Source: an uncultured Collinsella sp.
GTDB taxonomy: Bacteria > Actinomycetota > Coriobacteriia > Coriobacteriales > Coriobacteriaceae
Assembly: GCA_902491415.1 (NCBI GenBank)
Contig: CABUHP010000090.1
Span: 1-7,260, forward strand
Length of the DNA: 7,260 nucleotides
Direction: 5' to 3'
Shown here piece after piece: positions 1-7,260 of this stretch; within the stretch, counting starts at the first letter, position 1; every line of letters starts with the position of its first letter. A program made the position numbers and the translations under genes. The notes below the pieces were generated by a model that saw only the letters and a program-made list of their open reading frames with translations, was not told where the DNA came from and searched no databases.

Positions 1-804
1 GTGCGCATAGGCGTCTGCGGCCATTTGGGACACCTTGGTGGCCTGGGCCTTGGTGAGCTCCACATTGGTGACGATGCAGCTGATGGTGGTGTTGGTGCGG
101 TCGAGCGGCATCTGCATGGAGCCGGCGGCGGCAAAGGCTGCGAGCTCCATGTCGACGATCTGGTCGCTATCTGCTGCGGCGCGCATACCAGCGACCCATT
201 CGCCGGTGAAGGGGTCGACGACATTGCCGCAGGCGTTGACCGAGACCACGGCACCCACCTTAACAGGGCCGAGTGCCACGGCGGCAGCGCCTAGGCCGGC
301 CTTCATGCAGGTGGCGGGGCCCATGAGCTTGCCCACCGTGGCACCGGTGCCGGCGCCTACGTTGCCCTGCTCGAGCGTGGTGGGGGTGTTGTCGAGTGCT
401 TCGCGCACGGCGGCGACGCCGGCCTCAATGTCGGGGCGAACGGTGGGGTTACCAAAGGCGAGGTCGAAGATACAGCTGGAGCACACGATAGGCACCTGCG
501 TGGGGCCGACGGGAAGGCCGATGCCGCGGCTCTCAAGCTCGCGAGCGACGCCGCTTGCGGCCTCGAGGCCAAAGGCCGATCCACCCGAAAGGCAGACGGC
601 GTGGACCTTGTCCACGGTGTTCTCGGGACGCAGCAGGTCGGTCTCGCGCGATGCCGGTGCACCGCCGCGAACGTCAACACCGCCGGTGGCGCCCTCGGGT
701 GCCACGATTACGGTGCAACCGGTGCCGGCCTCCTCGTCCGTATAGTTGCCAAAGCAAAAGCCATCGACATCGCAAACGTCAATGGCCTCAAGCAGTGTAT
801 CCAT
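1..804 (-). CDS. S58 family (DmpA/NylC-like) autoprocessing peptidase, C-terminus cut by window edge
   Basis: The leftward frame is open for 268 codons from ATG at 804-802 to the window edge, so the C-terminal end is missing. The start follows a good ribosome site (AGGAG, about 6 nt upstream). The translation begins MDTLLEAIDVCDVDGF and has family P1/S58 features: a Gly-rich CLSGGSAFGLEAASGV block near residue 75, GNVGAGTGATVGK near 150, and the segment TNTTISCIVTN at 237-247. In this family (DmpA aminopeptidase, NylC endohydrolase) the precursor cleaves itself and exposes an N-terminal Ser or Thr nucleophile. Here the expected scissile bond is Asn238-Thr239, with Thr239 as nucleophile; that assignment is by analogy. 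The substrate is not predictable: members act on N-terminal residues of peptides, beta-peptides or nylon oligomers. I see no signal peptide, so it is probably cytoplasmic. It lies 101 bp downstream of the Maf gene and may be read from the same transcript or from its own weak promoter. Confidence 0.88.
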   Translation of the reverse strand, partial: MDTLLEAIDVCDVDGFCFGNYTDEEAGTGCTVIVAPEGATGGVDVRGGAPASRETDLLRPENTVDKVHAVCLSGGSAFGLEAASGVARELESRGIGLPVGPTQVPIVCSSCIFDLAFGNPTVRPDIEAGVAAVREALDNTPTTLEQGNVGAGTGATVGKLMGPATCMKAGLGAAAVALGPVKVGAVVSVNACGNVVDPFTGEWVAGMRAAADSDQIVDMELAAFAAAGSMQMPLDRTNTTISCIVTNVELTKAQATKVSQMAADAYAH

Positions 805-874
805 GTTTTACTCCTATCGGTTTTCCGCTGGGCCTTATGCCCGGTCGGGATCCGTACGGTACGCCGAAATTGTA

Positions 875-897
875 GGCGCTGGGGGATACCCAGCGCC
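875..897 (-). terminator. Perfect 9-bp hairpin between Maf and peptidase genes (weak terminator or processing site)
   Basis: GGCGCTGGG (875-883) and CCCAGCGCC (889-897) form a perfect 9-bp stem with a 5-nt loop. On the leftward strand it begins 8 nt after the Maf stop codon and is followed by TACAATTTCGG. That tail is a poor U-tract, so termination would be partial at best. It may reduce read-through into the peptidase gene or protect mRNA ends. TACAAT just after the stem also resembles a -10 box, but no -35 is at a fitting distance. Confidence 0.45.
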
Positions 898-905
898 AGA
901 TGCAA

Positions 906-1487
906 TTACGATAGTTTTTGAATCGCACGCGCGACGCGAGCGATGGGCAGGCCCACCACGTTGTAGAAGTCGCCCGAAATATCATGTACGAGCATGCGCC
1001 CGCCTGTGCCTTGGATGCCGTAGGCGCCCGCCTTGTCCATGGGCTCGCCCGAGGCGACGTAGCGCTCAATCTGCTCGTCGGTGAGCTCATAGAACGTCAC
1101 GTCGGTCACATCGACAAACGACAGGCTCTCGGCGGCATGCGGGGCGGCCGTATCGCCTGCCTTAACGATGCAGACGCCGGTTGCGACCTGGTGCGTGCGG
1201 CCCGAAAGCTCACGGAGCATAGTGCGCGCCTCGTCCTCGGTTGCCGGCTTGCCCAGAATCTTGCCGTCAAAGGTGACGATGGTGTCGGCCGCGACCGTTA
1301 GCTCATTGGGCTCGGCATGCTCGGCGGCAACGGCGGCGGCTTTTGCGCGTGCTAAGCGTTCAACGAGCGTAAGCGGGGCCTCGCCATCAAACGGCGTTTC
1401 GTCGATATCGGCAGGAATGATGCGAATGTCATAGTCCGCCTCGCGCATCAACTCGATGCGGCGCGGTGATTGCGAAGCCAAAATCAT
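906..1487 (-). CDS. maf: Maf-type nucleoside triphosphate pyrophosphatase (dTTP/UTP type)
   Basis: This is a 193-residue protein of normal Maf length. It has the full set of family motifs: N-terminal LASQSPRR (residues 3-10), AADTIV near 66 with the catalytic Asp, GKP near 78, SGRTHQV near 94, and DKAGAYGIQG near 150. Maf proteins hydrolyse non-canonical or regulatory nucleoside triphosphates to monophosphate and pyrophosphate in the cytoplasm. The GAYGIQG form of the late motif is that of the dTTP/UTP (YhdE) group rather than the m7GTP (YceF) group. This is known for the family and inferred here. The ATG at 1487-1485 overlaps the TGA of the upstream DJ-1-like gene as ATGA, which indicates translational coupling. 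The stop is TAA at 908-906. I see no defect in the reading frame. Confidence 0.95.
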   Translation of the reverse strand: MILASQSPRRIELMREADYDIRIIPADIDETPFDGEAPLTLVERLARAKAAAVAAEHAEPNELTVAADTIVTFDGKILGKPATEDEARTMLRELSGRTHQVATGVCIVKAGDTAAPHAAESLSFVDVTDVTFYELTDEQIERYVASGEPMDKAGAYGIQGTGGRMLVHDISGDFYNVVGLPIARVARAIQKLS

Positions 1488-2026
1488 AGCTGAATGCCCT
1501 CGGCGACTTTCTCGACGGCCTTGTCGCCGGCGAGCGTGCGCAGCAGCTCAAGCGCAAAGGGGAGCGACTGGGCCATGCCGCTAGCGGTGATGATGTTGCC
1601 GTCTTGCGTAACCTTCTCGCCGGTATAGGCGCCTTCGGGGAAGCTTTTCTCAAAGCCAGGGAAGCACGTGGCGTGGCGCCCCTCGAGCAGGTCGAGCTCG
1701 CCCAGGATAAACGGGGCGGCGCAGATGGCGGCGACGTGCTTGGTCGCGGCGAACTCGCAGACCACGTCGCAGACGCGCTGATCGGCGCGCAGGTTGGTGG
1801 CACCGGGTAGGCCGCCGGGCAGCACGACGCAGTCGTACTCGTCAAAGTTGATCTCATCAAAGAGCGCATCGCAGGTCACGGGGATCTGCAGCGAGCTTAC
1901 GACCTCACGCGTGGGCATAATCGAGACGAGCGTGGCACGCACGCCGCCGCGACGCATGACATCGACCATGGTCAAGCACTCAATAGTTTCAAAGCCATCG
2001 GCGGCGAGAACGGCAACGCTGGGCAT
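1484..2026 (-). CDS. DJ-1/PfpI family protein (YajL/ThiJ-like)
   Basis: This is a 180-residue DJ-1 superfamily protein, close to the 185-196 residues of DJ-1 and YajL. The start chosen is ATG 2026-2024 (MPSVAVLAADGFE), because AAAGGA lies 8 nt upstream and the family begins at this beta-strand. An upstream in-frame ATG at 2050 would add eight residues that carry no family signal. The nucleophile elbow AICAAP puts the reactive Cys at residue 102. The conserved acidic partner aligns to Glu16 in ETIE, and VDVMRRGG matches the first helix of DJ-1. The family includes protective chaperones, glyoxalase-III or deglycase-like activities and other hydrolases; the exact reaction is debated and cannot be told from sequence. 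The gene ends in TGA, overlapping the Maf ATG by four bases, so the two genes are one operon. Confidence 0.93.
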   Translation of the reverse strand: MPSVAVLAADGFETIECLTMVDVMRRGGVRATLVSIMPTREVVSSLQIPVTCDALFDEINFDEYDCVVLPGGLPGATNLRADQRVCDVVCEFAATKHVAAICAAPFILGELDLLEGRHATCFPGFEKSFPEGAYTGEKVTQDGNIITASGMAQSLPFALELLRTLAGDKAVEKVAEGIQL

Positions 2027-2062
2027 GAGGGTTCCTTTCATAGGCGGCATACAATTAGCCGT

Positions 2063-2090
2063 CTTATACCCCGAAGACCTCCGCTTGCCA
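2063..2090 (-). promoter_or_regulatory. Candidate leftward promoter for the DJ-1/Maf operon
   Basis: On the leftward strand TATAAG (2068-2063) is a good -10 match. TGGCAA (2090-2085) is a weak -35 match, 16 nt away. Transcription would start near 2056, leaving a roughly 30-nt leader before the ATG at 2026. The position is right and the -35 is poor, so this is a tentative call. Confidence 0.35.
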
Positions 2091-2154
2091 CGCTCGATTT
2101 CCCAATGTTTAAAATAGCCCCGTCCGAATTAGCTATCCTCACCCATCCTCAACA

Positions 2155-2211
2155 ATCTCAATCTGTAACATCTAGACCCACTTTTGACCCCTAACTGTTA
2201 CAGATCAAGAC
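2155..2211 (+). repeat. 57-bp palindromic intergenic repeat, copy 1
   Basis: The core at 2161-2205 is flanked by the perfect inverted arms ATCTGTAAC (2161-2169) and GTTACAGAT (2197-2205). The interior reads AGACCC, TTTTG, CC, TA with short variable gaps. The reverse complement of copy 2 matches this core at 35 of 45 positions without gaps. The similarity continues into the flanks: TCTC before the left arm and AGAC after the right arm. It lies in non-coding DNA between divergent gene blocks. The form resembles a REP-type intergenic repeat, but it could also be a paired operator. Confidence 0.75.
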
Positions 2212-2235
2212 AAACGGAAACCGCCCCGACAAAAC

Positions 2236-2292
2236 GTCTAAATCTGTAACATCTACGGACCAAAACCGGGTCTTACTGTTACAGATCGAGAT
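2236..2292 (-). repeat. 57-bp palindromic intergenic repeat, copy 2, inverted relative to copy 1
   Basis: The same arms, ATCTGTAAC (2242-2250) and GTTACAGAT (2278-2286), enclose a 27-nt interior of the same length as in copy 1. Read on the minus strand the interior shows the same AGACCC-nn-TTTTG-nn-CC-n-TA pattern. In the direct orientation the interior matches copy 1 much less well. The two copies therefore face each other across a 24-bp spacer (2212-2235), as paired REP units do in a BIME. The outermost arms both carry TCTC-type flanks and the inner ones AGAC/GTCT-type flanks. Confidence 0.75.
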
Positions 2293-2375
2293 AACCCCCA
2301 ACATCACCGCCCCGTTCGGGGAACGACCGCCACAGGTACGGCGGGCAGAGGCTCACTTTTTTCCTCGGTTTTTTC

Positions 2376-2403
2376 TTGACGGAATCTCACCTGTTGTAAT
2401 ACT
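2376..2403 (+). promoter_or_regulatory. Strong rightward promoter with extended -10 (EamA/bgl/PTS block)
   Basis: TTGACG (2376-2381) is a 5 of 6 match to the -35 consensus. After 16 nt comes AATACT (2398-2403), preceded by TGT, which makes an extended -10 (TGn). The predicted start is near 2409-2411. It is the only good sigma-70-type promoter I see on the plus strand ahead of the permease gene, and it gives a leader of about 200 nt. The TTGACG box directly follows T-rich DNA (2357-2374), which may act like an UP element. Confidence 0.6.
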
Positions 2404-2444
2404 TTGTCCCAGTCTAAAAACGCGTGGACTTTTCTGGGCGCTAG

Positions 2445-5130
<2,686 letters not shown>

Positions 5131-5161
5131 CCGCCCGGGCAATATCGCTAAGGAGAAAATA

Positions 5162-6610
5162 ATGGCTGAAAAATACGACGACCTGGCCAGATCCATACTC
5201 GAGAACGTAGGCGGCGCCGAGAACGTCGCCAGCGTCGCGCACTGCATCACGCGCGTGCGCTTCAAGCTCAAGGACGAGTCCCGCGCCAACACGGCCAAGA
5301 TCGAGGCCCTCAAGGGCGTCATCCAGGTCATCCAGGCCAACGGCCAGTACCAGGTGGTCGTGGGTAACATCGTCGAGGACGTCTACGACGCGGTCATGGA
5401 GGCCGGCAACTTCTCGAGCGGCGCAAGCGCCGACGACGAGCCCCAGGGCGAGAAGACCGTTGCCTCCGTCATCATCGACCTCATCTCTGGCATCTTCCAG
5501 CCCATCCTGGGACCGCTTGCCGCCGCGGGCATCATGAAGGGACTGCTTGCCCTCATCACCTACTTCGTCCCGGCCTTTGCAAACGACGGCCTCTACACGC
5601 TGCTCTACACCGTGGCTGACGGCTTCTTCTACTTCCTTCCCGTCGCCCTGGCGTTCAGTGCCGCGCACAAATTCCGCATGAACGAGTTCACTGGCGTGGC
5701 AATCGGCGTGGCGCTCCTCTACCCGACGATGGTCGCCCTGACCTCGGGCGAGGCGCTCGGCAGCATCGACCTCGGCGTGGCCGGCACGTTCTCGTGGTAC
5801 GCCACCGCCCTCGGGGTCCCCATCATCATGCCCGTGTCCGGCTACGTGAGCTCGGCGATCCCCGTCCTTCTCATGGTGTGGTTCGGCTCTATCCTTGAGC
5901 GCTGGCTCAAGAGCTGGATGCCGACTGCGCTCAAGATGTTCCTCGTCCCGCTCGCCACGATGACGGTCTCCATCGTCTTGGGCTACCTCGTCATCGGCCC
6001 GGTGGCCACCCTCATCACCAACCTGCTGAGCGCGGCGTTCTCGTTCATCTTCCAGCTCCCCGTGGTTGGTTCCGTCCTGGGCAGCGCCCTGGTCGGCGGA
6101 CTGTGGATGTGCCTCGTCATCTTTGGCTTCCACTGGAGCCTCATCCCCATCTCCATCATGAACCTGAACACCCTCGGCCACGACAGCGTGCTCGCCGCCA
6201 CCATCGGCCACGGGTTCGCGCTCGGAGCGGTCATCTTTGCCATGTACCTCAGAAACAAGGACGAGCGCTTCCGCGGCATCGCCCTTCCCGCGATGATCTC
6301 CGCCTTCTTCTTCGGCGTCACCGAGCCTGGCATCTACGGCATCGCCCTCCCCAACAAGCGCGCGTTCGTCGTGGCATGCCTGAGCTCCGCCGTGGGCGGC
6401 GCCATCGTGGGAATGACGGGCGCCCTCATGTACATCTCGGGCGGCCTCGGCGTCTTCAACCTGCTCAACTTCATCGACGGGACCCCTGGTGGCGCCGGGA
6501 TCTCCCACATGATCTTCGCGATCATCGCCTCGCTCGTTTCTGCCGTCCTGGCCTTTGTTATCGAGTTCATCACCTACCGACCCAACGACGACGAGGAAGG
6601 CGCCCACTAG
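5162..6610 (+). CDS. PTS beta-glucoside-family EIIBC permease (no EIIA domain)
   Basis: This is an intact 482-residue protein with ATG at 5162 preceded by AAGGAG (7-nt spacing). The EIIB domain spans residues 1-85 and carries the phosphocysteine Cys28 in AHCITRVRF. An acidic, Ser/Ala-rich linker (about 90-103) follows. The EIIC domain (about 105-470) has many membrane segments, conserved His324 in FGFHWSLIPI and Glu388 in GVTEPGIYG, both hallmarks of the Glc/Bgl superfamily. BglF/BglP-type enzymes run to about 610-630 residues with a C-terminal EIIA; this one stops after EIIC with the tail YRPNDDEEGAH, so EIIA must act in trans. It takes up and phosphorylates a beta-glucoside; aryl-glucoside, cellobiose and similar sugars cannot be told apart here. 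It lies 31 bp after the GH1 gene in the same direction, surely one operon. Confidence is high for family, moderate for substrate. Confidence 0.94.
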   Translation: MAEKYDDLARSILENVGGAENVASVAHCITRVRFKLKDESRANTAKIEALKGVIQVIQANGQYQVVVGNIVEDVYDAVMEAGNFSSGASADDEPQGEKTVASVIIDLISGIFQPILGPLAAAGIMKGLLALITYFVPAFANDGLYTLLYTVADGFFYFLPVALAFSAAHKFRMNEFTGVAIGVALLYPTMVALTSGEALGSIDLGVAGTFSWYATALGVPIIMPVSGYVSSAIPVLLMVWFGSILERWLKSWMPTALKMFLVPLATMTVSIVLGYLVIGPVATLITNLLSAAFSFIFQLPVVGSVLGSALVGGLWMCLVIFGFHWSLIPISIMNLNTLGHDSVLAATIGHGFALGAVIFAMYLRNKDERFRGIALPAMISAFFFGVTEPGIYGIALPNKRAFVVACLSSAVGGAIVGMTGALMYISGGLGVFNLLNFIDGTPGGAGISHMIFAIIASLVSAVLAFVIEFITYRPNDDEEGAH

Positions 6611-6746
6611 CTTGCGCCCTTTTCGACCAGCTCTATGTAATTGAGGAGCAGTTGAGGTGGGCGAGGGCCGAGGTCGGTCGAGGCGGCCGCCCCGTGTCCG
6701 GGATAACCTGCCCGAAGGCGTCTAGCTTTCTCAAACGGCGCTGAAA
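6611..6746. other. Non-coding gap after the PTS gene, nothing recognised
   Basis: The 136 bp between the PTS stop and the IS end hold no ribosome site, promoter, terminator or conserved motif I can support. Frames are open on both strands, which is expected by chance in DNA of this GC content. A short NotI-like palindrome (GGCGGCCGCC, 6682-6691) is present and is probably incidental. Confidence 0.5.
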
Positions 6747-6785
6747 TGAACTTCGCCCCGATACTTGGACGGGTCAATTAGCGAC

Positions 6786-7115
6786 CTATGTCGCACATGG
6801 GGACTGATTCCGGAACTCCTCCGGGGTCAGTCCCTTTTGCGTAACCCGCCTCCTCTTGTTCCAGTGAACGGTATAGGCTTCGAGGTCCCGCTTGAACTCC
6901 TCGAAGCTCCGCCACGTTCGGTTCCTGTAGAACTCGTCCTTCAGGCGCTCGGGCAGCAGCTCCGTCGCATGAGCTTGCCCTCGCACGCCGCTGGCCCCGG
7001 CCGGGTCCGGGCACCCTTCGGCCTCCCGCCGGCCTTCGGCGCGCCCGTACCCCCTGTCGCAAAGCTCTGCTGCAAGAGTCCTCAGCGTGGCGTCGTGCCT
7101 GACTCTCCCGTCCAT
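6786..7115 (-). pseudogene. IS3-family transposase remnant: OrfA start fused to OrfB C-terminus
   Basis: The leftward frame runs from ATG 7115 (MDGRVRHDATLRTLAAELC) to TAG at 6788-6786. The first 25 residues look like the helix-turn-helix start of an IS3 OrfA. The next part is out of frame: a neighbouring frame reads APKAGGRPKGARTRPGPA, typical of the OrfA linker. The C-terminal portion, from ATELLPERLKDEFYR to KGLTPEEFRNQ, is the end of the OrfB integrase core; the Glu of ATEL aligns with the third DDE residue. Both catalytic Asp residues and most of OrfB are missing, so the protein cannot be an active transposase. The junction of the deletion lies near position 6965. It is oriented against the PTS block. 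Confidence 0.78.
6800..6838 (+). terminator. Terminator-like hairpin within the IS remnant, facing the PTS operon
   Basis: GGGACTGA (6800-6807) pairs with TCAGTCCC (6827-6834). Inside, two T/G wobble positions and CCGGA/TCCGG (6810-6814, 6820-6824) continue the stem to 15 pairs around a 5-nt loop, followed by TTTT. It reads correctly for rightward transcription and is the first such structure after the PTS stop at 6610. The same bases encode GLTPEEFRNQS of the transposase on the other strand, so the palindrome is constrained by, or borrowed from, the IS coding sequence. Confidence 0.5.
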
Positions 7116-7122
7116 AAAGAAG

Positions 7123-7152
7123 CCCCCATTTCTAATGTTCAAGAAATGGGGG
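7123..7152. repeat. 11-bp-stem hairpin inside the right end of the IS remnant
   Basis: CCCCCATTTCT (7123-7133) and AGAAATGGGGG (7142-7152) are perfect inverted repeats around an 8-nt loop. On the minus strand the hairpin lies just upstream of the transposase ATG at 7115 and its G-run overlaps the likely ribosome site, so it could shield the start codon in read-through transcripts. Such end hairpins are known to limit IS expression from outside promoters. The role here is inferred. Confidence 0.6.
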
Positions 7153-7166
7153 GGCGGTTCAATTTC

Positions 7167-7218
7167 GGGACGGGGATTAAATAATCATTCGGAGCAAATT
7201 TATTTTTATCCCCGTCTC
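7167..7218. repeat. 52-bp imperfect palindrome in AT-rich DNA right of the IS remnant
   Basis: GGGACGGGGAT (7167-7177) pairs with ATCCCCGTCTC (7208-7218) with one wobble. The pairing resumes imperfectly through AAATAA and TTATTTTT toward a central loop. No T-tract follows on either strand, so a classical terminator is unlikely. The surrounding stretch (7162-7260) is AT-richer than the rest of the window and has no gene I can support. It could be the end of another element lying past the window. Confidence 0.5.
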
Positions 7219-7260
7219 AGAAAATCATCGGGCGTGGTCTTGGGCAAACAGTCTAGTTGC

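Larger units (their letters stand above)
6747..7161 (-). mobile_element. Internally deleted IS3-family element with both ends (MITE-like remnant)
   Basis: The left end starts TGAACTTCGCCCCGATAC and the right end, read inward on the minus strand, starts TGAACCGCCCCCCCATTTC. They share TGAAC, CGCCCC, and then CTTGGAC against CTTGAAC, with small gaps. They start TG and face inward as IS3-family terminal repeats do. Between them is only a shortened leftward transposase remnant. At 415 bp the element is about a third of a normal IS3 unit (1.2-1.5 kb). No target duplication is evident: flanks are GAAA on the left and ATTT on the right. The exact ends rest on the imperfect repeats. Confidence 0.62.

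Noticed and set aside
2155..2292. CRISPR array
   Set aside because: There are only two units, in opposite orientations, with no regular direct repeat-spacer pattern and no cas genes in the window.
6606..6776. Open leftward frame of about 56 codons ending in a protein-like stretch (LLLNYIELVEKG)
   Set aside because: It has no good start or ribosome site, crosses the IS end, overlaps the PTS stop, and a similar open frame exists on the other strand. Chance opening in GC-rich DNA explains it.

Overview
The window looks like chromosomal DNA of a GC-rich actinobacterium, most likely a Coriobacteriia member such as Collinsella or a close relative. The GC-rich codon use, the TGA/TAA/TAG stops, the Shine-Dalgarno sites and the mix of housekeeping genes with a beta-glucoside PTS locus all fit. 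This assignment is inference from style and gene content and was not tested by a search.

Layout. Positions 1-2026 are a leftward gene block: a DJ-1/PfpI-family protein and a Maf-type nucleotide pyrophosphatase that overlap by four bases (ATGA), then, after about 100 bp with a hairpin, an S58 (DmpA/NylC-like) peptidase that runs off the left edge. Positions 2027-2607 are a divergent non-coding region. It holds a probable leftward promoter, two 57-bp palindromic repeats facing each other, a rightward extended -10 promoter, and a very strong intrinsic terminator only about 45-80 nt into that rightward transcript. Positions 2608-6610 are a rightward block: an EamA/DMT permease, a GH1 6-phospho-beta-glucosidase gene broken by a 2-base frameshift and an in-frame TGA, and an intact beta-glucoside-family PTS EIIBC without an EIIA domain. 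Positions 6747-7161 are a 415-bp, internally deleted IS3-family element with both ends preserved. The last 100 bp are AT-richer and contain a 52-bp imperfect palindrome.

How the genes fit together. PTS EIIBC would import and phosphorylate an aryl- or alkyl-beta-glucoside or cellobiose-like sugar, and the GH1 enzyme would cleave the 6-phospho-glycoside. Here the hydrolase is dead as read: its acid/base Glu lies before the frameshift and its nucleophile Glu after both lesions. The transporter is intact. The promoter-plus-terminator leader suggests conditional expression by attenuation or antitermination, but I see no BglG/LicT-type RAT consensus. The DJ-1 and Maf genes look like a small housekeeping or damage-control operon unrelated to the sugar locus.

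I found no wholly new system. The least explained elements are the attenuator-like leader at 2376-2490, the inverted repeat pair at 2155-2292, and the MITE-like IS3 derivative whose internal hairpin may end transcription of the PTS block.
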